Positions 47,105 to 59,849 of a stretch of 64,000 nt of DNA are shown in pieces. Below the pieces are notes generated by a model, which saw only the letters and a program-made list of their open reading frames with translations, was not told the DNA's origin and did no database searches. The stretch is from Combretum micranthum (lineage: Eukaryota; Streptophyta; Magnoliopsida; Myrtales; Combretaceae). The stretch spans positions 1,364,001-1,428,000 of the forward strand of contig JAMXBD010000055.1 in the NCBI GenBank assembly GCA_024138025.1, given 5' to 3'. Position 1 is the stretch's first letter; the number at the start of each line of letters is the position of its first letter. Position numbers and translations under genes: made by a program.

Positions 47105-50100
47105 CTATTCAAATAACTCAGGATACTTTTGCTTCATTTCATCTTCGGGCTCCCATGTTGCTTCTCTCTCGGTTTGTCCAGTCCACAAGACCTTCACATA
47201 AGGGATTATTTTTCTCCTCAACACTTTATCAATTCTATTCAAGACTTTGATCGGTTTCTCCACTGTGTTCAAATTCGGTTGAACCTCTGGTTGATGTGTA
47301 GAAATGATAGCTTCGGGATCTGATATACATTTTCGAAGTTGTGACACATGGAATACATCATGCACTTCCGACAAATTTGGTGGTAGAGCCAATCGATAAG
47401 CTAATGGTCCAATTCTTTCTAGAATCTCATATGGACCAATGTATCTTGGATTTAATTTGCCTCTAGCTCCAAATCTAATAATTCCTTTTGTTGGAGAAAT
47501 TTTAAGAAACACATGGTCGCCAACTTCAAACTCCAATGGTCTTCTCCTCATGTCAGCATAGCTTTTATACCGATCTTGAGCCATTTTCATCTTTTGCTTA
47601 ACTACTTGGATCTTATCCACTGCTTGTTGTACCAATTCTGGACCCAAAATAGCTCTTTCCCTAACTTCATCCCAGTGTATTGGAGATCTGTATTTCCTAC
47701 CATAAAGTGCTTCATAGGGTGCCATTTGAATGGTTACTTGAAAACTATTGTTGTAGGCAAATTCAACAAATAGCAAATAAGTATCCCACTTATTGCCAAA
47801 ATCTAGAGCACATGCTTTAAGCATATCTTCCAAGATTTAAATCGTTCTTTCCGATTATCCGTCTGTCTGTGGATGAAATGCAGTACTAAACTGAAGTTGA
47901 GTACCTAAAGCGGCATGTAAGCTTTTCCAAAACGACTGACAAAGCGAAAATCTCGATTAGAAGTAATTATCTTCGGAATTCCATGTAATCTCACTATTTC
48001 TTTGATATAGATATGTACCATTCTTTCTAAGGAATCTCCAACCATCAAAGGTATAAAATGAGCCGATTTCGTTAATCTATCCATGATTACCCAAATAACT
48101 TCATACTTGGCAATAGTCTTGGGTAAAGCCGATATGAAATCCATAGTGATATCATCCCATTTCCATTCAGGTATGGATAGAGGTTGAAGTTCTCCTCCAG
48201 GTCGTTGATGCTCGATTTTTATTTGTTGACAAGTCAAACACTTGGAAACATATTGAGCAATATCTTTCTTCAAACCTTCCCACCATAATTTTTTCTTCAA
48301 ATCTCTATACATTTTGGTGGTTCCCGGATGGATCGAATATAAAGACGAATGAGCTTCCTTCATGATTTCTTCTCTCAACTCATATGACATAAAAAATCGA
48401 TTCCCATATCTAACAACTTCATCCTCATCAATCCTCAACTCTTTTCTCTTCCCTTCACCAATGGCTATCTTTATTCTTTTAGCTTCATCATCTTCCTTTT
48501 GAACTTGTTTAATCCTTTCCAAAATTGTTGGTTGCAAGGATAATTGGGCCAATATCACATCAACTTGCTCTAATGTAACTTCAAGTTCTAACTTCATAAA
48601 ATCCATCTGAATCTCTCTTTAACTAGAAATCAAAGTCACATCATTCATTTGCCTCTTCCTACTGAGTGCATCTGCTACTACATTAGCTTTTCTAGGATGA
48701 TAAAGTATTTCCACATCATAATCTTTAATCAACTCAAGCCATCTTCTTTGCCTCATATTAAGCTCCTTCTATGTGAATATGTATTTCAAACTTTTGTGAT
48801 CCGTGTAGATCTTGCATTTCTCTCCAAACAAATAGTGTCTCCAAAGTTTCAGTGCGAGAATTACTGCTACCAACTCAAGATCATGCACCGGATAATTCTT
48901 CTCATGGGGTTTTAGTTGCCTTGATGCATAAGCTATAACTTTTCCGTCTTGCATGAGAACACAACCGAGTCCTTGAAAATAGACGCATCACTAAGAACTT
49001 CAAATTCCTGTCCACTAACAAGCAGTGCCAGAATAGGAGCTGATATCAATCTTTCTTTCAACTCTTCAAAACTCCTCTCACACTTGTCATCCCACACATA
49101 CTTAGTATTCTTCCGTATCAACTTTGTTAATGGGGATGCAAGTTTCGAAAATCCTTCAACAAATCTTCGGTAGAATCCAGCTAATCCAAGGAAACTTCTA
49201 ATCTCACTCACATTAGTAGGTCTTGCCCATTTCAAAATGGCTTCAATCTTCTTTGGATCAACTGAAATACCTTCCTTTGAAATAATATGTCAAAGAAAGG
49301 ATATTTCTTCCAGCCAAAACTGACACTTGTTAAATTTCGCGTAAAATTTCTTCCCTCGGAGTTTTTGTAATACAAGTCTTAAATGTTCTCCATGCTCTTC
49401 CTTGTTCCGGAATATATCAGAATATCATCAATGAATACTATGACAAATGAATCCAGATAATCCTTGAAGACACTATTCATCAAATCCATGAATGCGGCTG
49501 GAGCATTGGTTAACCCAAAAGGCATCACCAAAAACTCGAAGTGTCCATACCGAGTTCTGAAAGCTGTCTTCTGAATATCTTGCTATTTGATCTTGAGTTG
49601 GTAATATCCCGATCTCAATTCGATCTTAGAGAACACTGTGGCTCCCTTTAACTGATCGAACAAATCATCGATCCTAGGTAAAGGGCATTTGTTCTTAATA
49701 GTAATTAACTCGGTTCAATTCTCGGTAATCAATACACATGCATAAACTTTCATCTTTCTTCTTGACAAACAACACAGGAGCACCCTAGGGCGATATACTC
49801 GGTCTGATAAAGCCCAAATCTTGTAACTCTTGCAATTGTATCTTTAACTCTTTCAACTCTACTGGAGCCATTCTATACGGAGCTTTAGAGATAGGTACTG
49901 TTCTAGGTAATACTTCAATTCCAAACTCTATCTCCCGATCCGGTAGTAATCCAGGTAACTTCTCGAGAAATACATCCACAAACTCATTCACAATTGGTGT
50001 CATTTTGATATCCACTTCTTCAATATTTATAGTTGCCACAACTGGTTTTTCCCATAGTTCCATAAACTTCATACTCTTAGGTCTTAGCCTCTCCAATTTA

Positions 50101-51700
50101 TATGTGAAACTCCCTTCAATCAAGCTAAAACTTAACTCCGCCTTACTACAATCAATCATAACCTTGCAATGATTTAGCCAATTCATTCCCAAAATCACAT
50201 CAAAATCAGATAAAGGCAATACTATCATATCAATAGGCATGTTCACATTTGAAATCACAACACTTATATTTTTGCACACACAAAGATGTCTATTTTCAAT
50301 CACCAACGGAGTAGTCACACACATAATACGATCAATCAACATTTTAGAGATAAGCTCACAATCATTCATAAAATTTTCAGAAATATAAGCATGAGTTGCT
50401 CCAGTATCAATCAGCACATATGCATCCCTATTGGCAACACACAATATACCTGCCAAAGTGTCTACTGAGGGTGTGTCCTCAATCTGCTGTAAGGTAAAAA
50501 CCCTTGCATTTGTCTTTCCCTTCTCTATATCAACTCCACTCTTAACATTAGGTCGATCCTTGCAATTAGCAATATGATGACCTCTCTGCTTGCAATATGC
50601 ACAGAAGACCGGTGGTAGTTTCGGATTCTTGTACTCTTTAGACTTATGCCCAACTTGACCACATGAAAAACATGCATTGAGAGTCCACTTACAATCAGAC
50701 AACTCATGAGGACCATAACACCTAAAACATTTCTTTTCAAATGCAAGTGTAGGAGCTTTATATGTCGGCTTTTGATTTCCTTGTCGTCCCATAAATGGCT
50801 TCTTTCCTTTACCAATGCCCCGATAATTATCATAGGATGAAGTGGAAGCGGGTCTCTTTCCCAGAAATGCAGCTCTCTTTGCTCTTCTAATTCTACTATC
50901 ATTTTGAATTTGCTCCATTAGCAAAGCTTTTGGCCACATTATCTGATAGGGTATGCAACTCAAATTTCTTCACTTCACTTTGGATTTCTTCATTCAGTCC
51001 ATTCTGAAATTTCTTAACTTTCATTCTTTCATCCCGGTAATCACCTCCAGCAAAGCGCAATAATCTACAAACTTCACCATTGTATTCATTTATAGTCTTG
51101 CTCCCTTGTCTCAAGTTCAACCAATCAGCTATCATCCTTTCCCTTACTGAATTTGGAGAATACTTGGTGAAAAATATATCCTTGAATGCATTCCATGATA
51201 TGGGTTGTTGTAGATTTCCACTAGTTAATCTCCACCAATTGTAAGCCTCATTCTTCATTATGTAAACCGCTAAATCCACTTTATTATCTTCCGGTGTTCT
51301 ACTAGCTGCAAATGTTTTCTCAAGTTCCTCTATCTAACCTTCAGCTACTGTAGGATCAGTACTAGTGCCATTACTGCATGAGATGATGAGTTTGTTGATA
51401 CATCATCATCTGATACTGTTGCATCATTGCCATCATGTCCCTCATCATACTATACATCGAATTTGGATCACTAGTGCGTATTTGTGACATAAGGGGAATG
51501 GGTGGCATAGGTGGAGGTGGAGGTAGAGGAATCTGAGTCGATGGAGGAACTTGTGAAGCTGAAGCCGATGCAGGCAATGGAGTAGTCTCACTGCTCGGTG
51601 TAGATGATGAAGTAGGAGCAAATGTAGACGATGATTGTGGTGGTGGTGGCATACTTTCTCTATCAAAATGTTGCCTGGTAGACCTCCTCATCTTGTCCAT
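47105..51700 (-). pseudogene. Element A gag-pol pseudogene
   Basis: Degenerate copy of a polyprotein colinear with that of element B. Recognisable parts: gag start at 51,700 (MDKMRRSTRQ), gag core around 51,280-50,900, three zinc knuckles (about 50,550-50,740), protease DTGATHA (about 50,400), RT with FIDDILIYS (about 49,410-49,440), RNase H (48,770-49,000), integrase with HHCC and DDE core (47,850-48,380), IGPYEIL and a chromodomain-like end (47,105-47,300). By comparison with B, in-frame stops lie at 51,334, 49,785, 49,583, 49,290, 48,769, 48,619, 47,855 and 47,837. Frameshifts lie near 50,928-50,931 (extra A in a run), 49,713, 49,400, 48,977 and 47,930. It cannot yield a full product; it might have been mobilised in trans. 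Confidence 0.95.
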
Positions 51701-52000
51701 CTTTACAATTGTATACATATATTCAACACACATTCACACATGTATATCAATCTCTACTCACATGCAAAACTTATCAAGTTAACATTCACATTCATATATA
51801 AATGAACAAACAATTCAACAAGTCATCAAATAAACAATAAGCAATTAGTAAACAAGAAAATAAATAACAAGTATATGAAACAAGCAAGAAGGAAATTATA
51901 CATAACTATTTGGATAACTTAACTCTTTTCTATACTGCTTAATTGTGTCTAGGTCAAGTCTTAAATGATTATTACAATTAGATAAACAATTAATCAAACT

Positions 52001-52013
52001 CAGCTTGATACCA
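52001..52013 (-). other. Primer binding site of element A (tRNA-iMet type, altered)
   Basis: The minus strand reads TGGTATCAAGCTG starting 2 nt inside the LTR end. The iMet-type site in element B is TGGTATCAGAGCC, so A appears to have lost one G after the first eight bases. Confidence 0.8.
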
Positions 52014-52015
52014 AC

Positions 52016-52604
52016 TGTAAGGACTCGCTATCACCCCTAAATTTGAAATAAGCGATAATAGTTCCCTAACCACATATAACCTATAAGATAATATGTAAGG
52101 TTGCCTAAAAGAATTGTTTGAGAAATTGTTTATCTAATTTCATATAGATAATATACAATAGGAAACATAGATTTTTTTTTTTCTAAAACCTTAAACAAAA
52201 CTATACCACTATACTACCAACATATTTTACAAAGGAAGCAACTTAATTCCTACATAGCTAAGTACATATATATATATATATACATATTACATCCAAAGGC
52301 TTCTTACAAGCCTTAACAAAATCTTCCAAACACAATCCAGACTAACACTTTAATTACATCATAAACAAAAGGAATCACTTCTAATCTATTACAAATCATA
52401 GGGTTCCATTGAGTCCAGGGTTAGCTCTAATCCTCCAAACCATCAAGAAGATCTTCAAAGTCGGTTCCATACCCCATACTGGCATAGAACTCATCGGAGT
52501 CATCACCTGAAATGGATAAAATATGAGCCAAAGGCCCAGTACACAAGTAACGAATATAAATGCAAAGTGGGTCCCATATTCTTAGACTAATGCATTATGC
52601 AACA
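52016..52604 (-). repeat. Truncated 5' LTR of element A
   Basis: Matches 44,317-44,910 of the 3' LTR (TGTAAGGACTCGC at the PBS side), then stops at GCAAC. From there the sequence continues as LTR B. Only the PBS-proximal 589 bp of this LTR remain, so the promoter-side part has gone. Confidence 0.93.
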
Positions 52605-53276
52605 TATAGAACACATCATTTCTCATATTTAGCATAAGCACCCTATTATCAAGAAATCACATATATGCATAAGATTAAGACATGAAAGACAAACTCACCA
52701 ATAGAACTTTAGGCTTTAGTTTAATGGTCCTCTAGCAATCTTTTGGTGGTAAAAGTGATGGAAAATGAAGGGCTTAATCTTATGCCACCTTGGAGGAGCT
52801 TTTGAGAGAGTTAAGAGGTGTTTTGAAGCTTAGAGAAAGGGTTTGGCTAAGGTCTGAAATTTTGCCCGAAAATTTAAGTTTGAAGAGTAGATATTATCTA
52901 CTTGTTTGACTTTTGAGGCATTTGTAATTAAGGCAATTAATGACTTAACCTTTTGTTACTTAATGACATTGTCTTAAGGCCTTAATGAGTGTTTAATAGC
53001 TTTATTTTTTGCCTAAAAAATTCTGCTACATAAGGACTTAGTTACATGCATTCCTCCACTTAATTCAACACATTCAAATCATAAATTACACATATGAATA
53101 CAATTAAAATTTTATGAACTAAATATTTAATAAATTCTAGAATATTTCAATATTTTAAACAATAATAAAACAATAATTCATCATGAAAAAAAATCATATT
53201 CAATACATATCAAAAGTATGTATAAATTTATTAACACACATATAGAATATAAATTGGGAATTTCATGGTTATTTCA
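52601..53276 (-). repeat. Truncated 3' LTR of element B
   Basis: Nearly identical to 60,331-61,007. Differences seen are GAGAGAG versus GAGAG near 52,805 and two small changes near 53,155-53,175. The missing 2.1 kb is replaced by the remnant of LTR A, making a hybrid LTR (52,016-53,276). Confidence 0.93.
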
Positions 53277-53290
53277 TTCTTCCCTCCTTC
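53277..53290 (-). other. Polypurine tract of element B
   Basis: Minus strand GAAGGAGGGAAGAA immediately before LTR start TGAAATAACC. Confidence 0.9.
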
Positions 53291-53324
53291 AAGAAGTTTC
53301 GTCCCCGAAACTTGATTTACCTTA

Positions 53325-56300
53325 TCATACAAATAACTCGGGGTACTTTTGCTTCATCAAACTTTCAACTTCCCACACTGCTTCTCTTTCTGATTGGTTG
53401 CTCCATTGAACCTTGACCATGGGAATCGTCTTGTTTCTCAATGTTTTATCTATCTTGCCTATGATTTTAACAGGTTTCTCTTCTGTAGTAAGGTCAGGCA
53501 ATATCTCGGGTTGATTTGTATCTAATATTGCATCTTGATCCGAGACACATTTTCTTAATTGAGATACATGAAAAACATTGTGAACGCCTGACAAACTCGG
53601 TGGTAGTGCCAATCTGTAAGCCGAAGATCCAATCTGTTCCAAAATCTCATAGGGTCCAATATATCTTGGATTCAATTTACTTCTCACTCCAAATCTGAAT
53701 ACACCTTTAGTTGGTGACACTTTAAGAAATACACGATCGCCAATCTCAAACTCAAGAGGTCTTCTTCTTAAGTCGGCATAACTTTTGTATCTATCTTGAG
53801 CTACCTTCAATCTTTGCCTAATTAATTGAACTTTATCAATCGCCTGCTGTACCAAATCAGGACCAATTAGAGCCCGTTCTCCCACTTCATCCCAATGTAA
53901 GGGAGACCTACACTTTCTTCCATACAACGCTTCATATGGAGCCATCTGTATCGCCGATTGGTAACTGTTATTATATGCAAATTCAACTAGTGACAAGTGT
54001 TCATCCCAATTCCTTCCAAAATCCAAAGCACAAGATCTAAGCATATCCTCTAGAATTTGAATTGTTCGTTCTGATTGCCCGTCTGTTTGAGGATGAAATG
54101 CTGTACTGAACTGCAATTTAGTCCCAAGTGCTTCATGTAAACTTGTCCAGAATCTACTCACAAATCTAGTATCTCTATCTGAAGTAATAGTCACCGGCAC
54201 TCCATGGAGTTTTACTACCTCTCTAATGTAAATTTGTGCTAACTTTTCAAGCGAATATCCGATCCTCAAAGGAATAAAATGTGCTGATTTAGTTAGCCTA
54301 TCAATAATAACCCAAACCATCTCATTTCTAGCCATCGTCCTGGGCAAAGCTGTAACAAAATCCATAGTGATTTCATCCCATTTCCACTCTGGAATTCTCA
54401 AAGGTTGTAATTCTCCACCAGGCCTCTGATGTTCAATCTTCACTTGTTGACATGTCAGACACTTAGATACATACTCTGCAATATCCTTTTTCATACCTTC
54501 CCACCAGAAATGTTGCTTCAAATCACGGTACATCTTGGTATTTCCTGGATGAATCGAATAAGTAGAAGAATGAGCTTCCTTCAAAATTTGTTTTCTCAAT
54601 TCATAAATTACTGGCACATAAATTCTGTCTCTGAATCTGATCACACCTTCATCATCAATTCTCATGTCCTTCTTCTTTCCTTCTTTTATGTCGCTTCTTA
54701 AACTTTGGCTTTCTGGTTCTTCTTGTTGTCCTTGTTTAATTTGTTCCAATAGAGTAGGTTGTAGAGTTAAACTTGCCAACATAATCTCAACTTTTTCCAT
54801 AGTAACTTCAACATTCAATTTTCGGAGATCATCTTGCAACTCTCTTTGATTTGTAACCATGGTAACCATATTCATTTGCTTTTTCCTACTCAATGCATCT
54901 GCCACACTATTTGCCTTTCCCGGATGATAAAGAATTTCAAGATCATAATCCTTTATTAGCTCAAGCCATCTTCTTTGGCGCATATTCAATTCTCTTTGAG
55001 TGAAGATATATTTCAAGCTTTTGTGATCGGTAAAGATTTTGCACTTCTCACCAAATAAGTGATGTCTCCAAAGCTTCAATGCTAGTATCACTGCAGCAAG
55101 CTCCAAATCATGAACTGGATAATTCCTTTCATGGAGTTTCAATTGTCTTGAAGCATAAGCTATTACTCGGTTATCTTGCATCAAAACACATCCTAATCCT
55201 TGTATAGATGCATCACTATACACAACGAACTCCTTCCCACTAACTGGAAGTGCTAAAACAGGTGCAGATACTAACCTCTGTTTCAACTCTTGAAAACTCT
55301 TCTCACAATCTTCATTCCAAGTAAACTTCACATGCTTTCTAGTCAACTTTGTCAATGAAGAAGCAATCTTTGAAAATCCTTGTACAAATCTTCGATAGTA
55401 GCCTGCTAAACCCAGAAAACTACGTACCTCAGTAACATTTGTAGGTTGTGGCCAATCCAAAATAGCTCCAATCTTTTCCGAATCCACAGATATTCCTTCC
55501 TTTGTAATAATATGACCAAGGAATGCCACTTCTTTCAACCAAAACTTGCATTTACTAAATTTGGCATAAAGCTTCCTTTCCCTTAGCCTTTGAAGAACTA
55601 GCTTCAAGTGTTGTTCATGCTCCTCTACACTTCTTGAATATACCAGTATGTCATCAATAAAAACAATGACAAACCAATCCAGATAATCTTTAAATACTCT
55701 GTTCATTAAATCCATAAATGCAGCAGGGGCATTTGTCAAACCAAAAGACATAACCAAGAACTCAAAATGTCCATATCGCGTTCTGAAAGCCGTCTTGGGA
55801 ATATCTTGTTGTTTAATCTTGAGTTGATGGTATCCAGATCTTAAATCTATCTTGGAGAACACTGCAGCATCTCTCAACTGGTCAAATAAATCATCAATTC
55901 GGGGAAGTGGATACTTGTTCTTAATTGTCACCTGATTTAGCTCTCTATAATCTATACACATTCTTAAGCTTCCATCTTTCTTCTTCACAAATAATACTGG
56001 AGCACCCCAAGGAGAAATACTCGGGCGAATAAATCCTAATGTCTGCAACTCTTCTAACTGGCTTTTCAATTCTCTCAATTCTGCAGGAGCCATTCGGTAT
56101 GGAGCTTTAGATATTGGTGTTGTTCCTGGTATCAAATCAATTCCAAACTCAATTTCCCTATCAGGCGGCAACCCCGGTAATTCTTCAGGAAAAACATCAA
56201 CAAACTCTTTCACCACTGACACCATATCCACTCCAATCTCTTCACTACTCTTCTCCCATAACTCCATAGTATACATACAAGTCGGTCTTTTTCTCTCCAA

Positions 56301-58004
56301 GACATGTGTCACTCTTCCACTCTTCAACTCAAAACTCACTTCCGCCCTCTTACAATCTATGGTAGCCTTATACAGATTTAACCAATTCATTCCCAAAATA
56401 GCATCAAAATCAGTTAAAGGCAAAACCAGCATATCAATGGGCATGTTTATATTAGAAATCACAACATCAACATTTCTACAAACACATGGTTTCTTAGTTT
56501 GCACCCCAAGAGTAGTATTAACACTCATCATTCTATCAAGCAACACTTCAGAATACAAACCACACTCATTCACAAAGCTTTCAGCTAAACACGCATGAGT
56601 AGCACCCGTATCTATCAATGCATATGCAGTATGATTTGCAATCTTTATGGTACCTGCTAATGTATCCACTGAAGGAGCTTTCTCATACTGTTGTAGGGCA
56701 AACACTCTAGCAGCAGTTGTTCCTTTTCCTACATTAGGACCATCGGTTCTAGGCTTCTCCTTACAATTCATCACATGATGTCCTCTCTGTTTACAATATG
56801 CACAGAATATAGGCTTCAACTTTGGATCTTTACAATCAGAAGCTCGATGACCTATATTTCCACATGCAAAACATGCTCCTGGAGCCCATTTACACTGAGC
56901 TAAATCATGGGGTCCAAAGCATCTAGTACACCTCTTGTCAAGAGGAGTAGAAGACATAGAAGTCTTCACAAATTGTCCCGAACTAGGCTTCTTTCCCAAA
57001 TATGGTCTTTTACCTTTATCAATACTGTCATATCTTGGATAAGGAGTGTATGAAGTTGTAGATCTCTTTCCCAGAAAAGTAGCTCTTCTATCTCCTTGAA
57101 CCTTATTATCATCTGATAGTTGCTCTAACAGTCTTGCCTTCACTACAGATTCTGATAAGGTCGTAAGTTGAAACTTCTTAACTTCACTCTTCAATTCCAT
57201 ATTCAACCCATCTTGGAATTTTTGAACTTTCATTCTTTCGTCGTTGTAGTTCGTTCCCGCAAACCTTAGCAACCTGCAAAACTCCGCATAATACTCATCC
57301 ACTTTCATATTCCCTTGTCTCAAACTCAACCATTTAGAAATCATTTGTTCCCTCACGGTCGATGGAATATATTTCAAGAAGAAAGCATCTTTGAATGTAT
57401 TCCAGAGAATTGGTCTTGCAAATCCTTCACTATTCAGCATCCACCAATTATATGCATCTTGCTTCATCATATAAATCGCCAAATCAACTTTTCTATCATC
57501 GGGTACTTGGCAAGCAGCAAAAGCTTTCTCAAGTTCTATTATCCATCCTTCAGCTTTAATTGGATCCATGGTAATACCATCAAACTCAGGTACTAGCTTG
57601 ACAAAGTCATGCAGCTTCACTTGATCATATCGGTCTCCTACTTGTACATTAGGTTCTTGCCTCACATTTGATGGATTATATTGTTGCATGAATTGTTGTT
57701 GTTGTTGATACATCATTTGTTGATACTGTTGAACCATTGCAAACATATCCCGGAACAAATTGAACATAGTACTTGTATCTCCTACTGGCATCTGAGGCAT
57801 AGGAGGATATGGAGGCATCGGAGGAGGCATTTGAGGTGGCGCTTGTGGTTGTGGAGGATCCTGGGTAGTAGAGGCTGAAGCTGGTGATGGAGTCGAAGTC
57901 GAAGCTGGGATAGTAGAAGCTGTAGATGCTGAAGCAGTATACTGAGGAGGAGGCATATTCTCCCGATCTGAAGTCTGTCTAGTGATTCTCCTTGACCTAT
58001 CCAT
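53325..58004 (-). CDS. Element B gag-pol polyprotein (intact)
   Basis: A single open frame, 1,559 aa from the chosen start at 58,004 ([10 protein letters not shown], matched by the start of element A); an in-frame ATG eight codons upstream at 58,028 would give 1,567 aa. Numbering here uses 1,567. The P/Q/S-rich N terminus (about 25-125) is followed by the gag core (about 155-300). Zinc knuckles: C367-C370-H374-C379 (CX2CX3HX4C, variant), C386-C389-H394-C399 and C409-C412-H417-C422. Protease D473-T-G-A. Reverse transcriptase has D728 and FIDD (790-793). RNase H D939, E976, D1001, D1044. Integrase zinc domain H1153, H1160, C1190, C1193 and catalytic D1223, D1284, E1320 (D-35-E). GPY motif 1458-1460. 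Chromodomain-like C terminus about 1515-1567. It encodes capsid, processing, cDNA synthesis and integration; the chromodomain is thought to guide integration to heterochromatin. All catalytic residues are present. No gag/pol frameshift is needed. Confidence 0.97.
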   Translation of the reverse strand: MDRSRRITRQTSDRENMPPPQYTASASTASTIPASTSTPSPASASTTQDPPQPQAPPQMPPPMPPYPPMPQMPVGDTSTMFNLFRDMFAMVQQYQQMMYQQQQQFMQQYNPSNVRQEPNVQVGDRYDQVKLHDFVKLVPEFDGITMDPIKAEGWIIELEKAFAACQVPDDRKVDLAIYMMKQDAYNWWMLNSEGFARPILWNTFKDAFFLKYIPSTVREQMISKWLSLRQGNMKVDEYYAEFCRLLRFAGTNYNDERMKVQKFQDGLNMELKSEVKKFQLTTLSESVVKARLLEQLSDDNKVQGDRRATFLGKRSTTSYTPYPRYDSIDKGKRPYLGKKPSSGQFVKTSMSSTPLDKRCTRCFGPHDLAQCKWAPGACFACGNIGHRASDCKDPKLKPIFCAYCKQRGHHVMNCKEKPRTDGPNVGKGTTAARVFALQQYEKAPSVDTLAGTIKIANHTAYALIDTGATHACLAESFVNECGLYSEVLLDRMMSVNTTLGVQTKKPCVCRNVDVVISNINMPIDMLVLPLTDFDAILGMNWLNLYKATIDCKRAEVSFELKSGRVTHVLERKRPTCMYTMELWEKSSEEIGVDMVSVVKEFVDVFPEELPGLPPDREIEFGIDLIPGTTPISKAPYRMAPAELRELKSQLEELQTLGFIRPSISPWGAPVLFVKKKDGSLRMCIDYRELNQVTIKNKYPLPRIDDLFDQLRDAAVFSKIDLRSGYHQLKIKQQDIPKTAFRTRYGHFEFLVMSFGLTNAPAAFMDLMNRVFKDYLDWFVIVFIDDILVYSRSVEEHEQHLKLVLQRLRERKLYAKFSKCKFWLKEVAFLGHIITKEGISVDSEKIGAILDWPQPTNVTEVRSFLGLAGYYRRFVQGFSKIASSLTKLTRKHVKFTWNEDCEKSFQELKQRLVSAPVLALPVSGKEFVVYSDASIQGLGCVLMQDNRVIAYASRQLKLHERNYPVHDLELAAVILALKLWRHHLFGEKCKIFTDHKSLKYIFTQRELNMRQRRWLELIKDYDLEILYHPGKANSVADALSRKKQMNMVTMVTNQRELQDDLRKLNVEVTMEKVEIMLASLTLQPTLLEQIKQGQQEEPESQSLRSDIKEGKKKDMRIDDEGVIRFRDRIYVPVIYELRKQILKEAHSSTYSIHPGNTKMYRDLKQHFWWEGMKKDIAEYVSKCLTCQQVKIEHQRPGGELQPLRIPEWKWDEITMDFVTALPRTMARNEMVWVIIDRLTKSAHFIPLRIGYSLEKLAQIYIREVVKLHGVPVTITSDRDTRFVSRFWTSLHEALGTKLQFSTAFHPQTDGQSERTIQILEDMLRSCALDFGRNWDEHLSLVEFAYNNSYQSAIQMAPYEALYGRKCRSPLHWDEVGERALIGPDLVQQAIDKVQLIRQRLKVAQDRYKSYADLRRRPLEFEIGDRVFLKVSPTKGVFRFGVRSKLNPRYIGPYEILEQIGSSAYRLALPPSLSGVHNVFHVSQLRKCVSDQDAILDTNQPEILPDLTTEEKPVKIIGKIDKTLRNKTIPMVKVQWSNQSEREAVWEVESLMKQKYPELFV

Positions 58005-58204
58005 CTTTAAATGACATACAATATACACATGACATATGATAATTAATGCAATGTCAGATTAATCTTGAATTTAGTTAATATTAAAAATAAAACAACATTC
58101 AAGCATAACACACCATTCAAGCAAATCCTAGACTCAAGCCATGCTAATCTCACCGTATCTAAGGTCAAGTCTCCTATTTTTAAACAAACAATTTTACATA
58201 AACA

Positions 58205-58217
58205 GGCTCTGATACCA
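58205..58217 (-). other. Primer binding site of element B (tRNA-iMet)
   Basis: Minus strand TGGTATCAGAGCC, two bases after the LTR end CA. It is complementary to the 3' end of plant initiator tRNA-Met, the primer for minus-strand cDNA. Confidence 0.93.
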
Positions 58218-58273
58218 ACTGTAAAGACCCGACCTGCTAATCCTTAAGACTTAGCAAGTTAAGTCCCCAACCA

Positions 58274-58297
58274 CATATAATACTTTCGTATTATATG
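58274..58297 (-). other. PBS-proximal hairpin in LTR B
   Basis: CATATAATAC, loop TTTC, GTATTATATG: a perfect 10-bp stem about 55-80 nt from the LTR/PBS border. LTR A has ACATATAA...TTATATGT (44,373-44,397) at the same place. Confidence 0.8.
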
Positions 58298-58830
58298 GAA
58301 GGTTGTCCTAATCTACAGTTATGTGAATTGTTTGTTTAAAACTACTAAAACTTGTTATAAAAGCTTTTACAAAAGGATTACTCACTTGAGTAATCTATTT
58401 ACATAAAATAGTTTAAGGAAATATTTACATCCTTGTGTCCAGCATAGGACACAACAAAATATACATAAGTCTCACAAAATGAAGAAAATAGACTTTAAGT
58501 CTTTTAATACAACCCAGGCTTAACTAACAAGCCTCTATTCCAAAATACAAAATACATTTGTTAAACGAACACATGAAATAAAACTTTCTTCAAAAACTTC
58601 TCGCCACAGGGTCCTACTCATCCCACTCGTCCATAAACTTCTCCCAATCTGACCCGAATCCCATATCATCATAACAATCATCATCAACACCTGAAAATAG
58701 CAAAAGTGAGCCAGAGGCCCAGTACACAGCAACACAAACAAAAGCGAAGCCATACACACCTATACTAATGCAATGCAAAAACAATTACTTCAATTATCTT
58801 TCTTTAATATTTCTTAAACAAATCAACACT

Positions 58831-59185
58831 GGAGTATTCAAACTCCGGGACAAGCTGAGGATATCTGGGGGTCCTGAGTAATGCTCACAACGCTCAGGGG
58901 GTTGATATAGGTAGCCCGAATACCTATATCTCCTAGATAACGTTACATTGCAAATAATAATCTCATCCAGGTTATATAGCCGTTACTCAGCTTCACTTAA
59001 CTCAATCCATAATATAAAGCAATTCACATGCTCCCATAAACATTGAATTAGATTATATTATTTCCTCTCAAGAGTAAGTAAATGTTGCTCAGTTATACAT
59101 TCCTATCGATTATCCGCCGAGCCTAGTCATTGCATCATGACTATTGGCCTAAGCGTCTACACTAACCTATCATTGCATCATGATA
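58831..59185 (-). other. Cluster of stems in LTR B
   Basis: GGAGT/ACTCC (58,831/58,842), CCTGAG/CTCAGG (58,873/58,893), GATATAGGTA/TACCTATATC (58,904/58,921, loop GCCCGAA), TAGTCAT/ATGACTA (59,124/59,137) and TATCAT/ATGATA (59,168/59,180). The last two share the loop TGCATC. The first three correspond to stems in LTR A. Confidence 0.75.
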
Positions 59186-59849
59186 AGTTACCGCTCCTCG
59201 AACCGGATTTAACGGTGAAAACACAAGCAATTCAAGCAATACTTAAGTCATTTAGAACTTATATCAAATTTAAGTATGCCTATCCTAACAAGCATACAAG
59301 CAAGTTACTGCGTACCTGTATTAGCTTGGGAATTAATGGGGGTGGCCAAGCGAGGATCAATAACTGTTCAACAAGAATTATCACAATTCACACTTAGTTT
59401 AAACTCATTTCAACTAATCTCATACATAACCATACAAATACATTCAAATAAGTTATCACAAGATCCTAAAACAAGTAAAGATAATCAATAATTTATTAAA
59501 TCATACAAATATCCTTAAATCATGCTTAATTATATTACTCGATCATCATAACACATCAATTATCATATATCTATCTCATTTTAGTCTAAAAGATCCATTT
59601 GTTAAAGCAAATACACATAAAACAAACAAAAACAAGTTTTTAACTTTGTTTGGAAAATGTATCAGCTGGAAAGAAACGAAAATTCGGCCTTGATAAGTTT
59701 TTATTTTGTAAAAACTCAAAACACAAAAGTTGTAGATCTCTTTTTAAGCTTTCTAACGCAATTTGAATCACTCAAATCGGATTCGTATGAAAAAGTTATG
59801 ATCAATTTACAAAACAGTGTCGCGTCAGGGAAGAAATCCGCGAGCGCTA

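Larger units (their letters stand above)
44317..52604 (-). mobile_element. Element A: old Ty3/gypsy (Tekay/Del-like) retrotransposon
   Basis: Minus-strand element with a complete 3' LTR (44,317-47,052), polypurine tract, a gag-pol pseudogene, a tRNA-iMet-type PBS and a truncated 5' LTR (52,016-52,604). LTR ends are TG...CA on both strands (TGTAACGACC on the plus strand). The comparable LTR parts (594 and 589 bp) differ at several percent of positions by eye, with eight changes in the first 56 bp or so, so insertion is old relative to element B. The chromodomain-like C terminus, long LTRs and single gag-pol frame point to the Tekay/Del chromovirus lineage. Confidence 0.9.

Noticed and set aside
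47129..49173. Plus-strand ORFs across element A
   Set aside because: Shadows of the minus-strand gag-pol pseudogene.
51445..51666. 73-codon H/L-rich minus-strand ORF
   Set aside because: Alternate frame of the proline-rich gag N terminus of element A.
53516..57878. Plus-strand ORFs across element B
   Set aside because: Shadows of the intact minus-strand polyprotein.
58535..58759. 74-codon ORF in LTR B
   Set aside because: Not conserved in LTR A and overlaps stems; no coding evidence.
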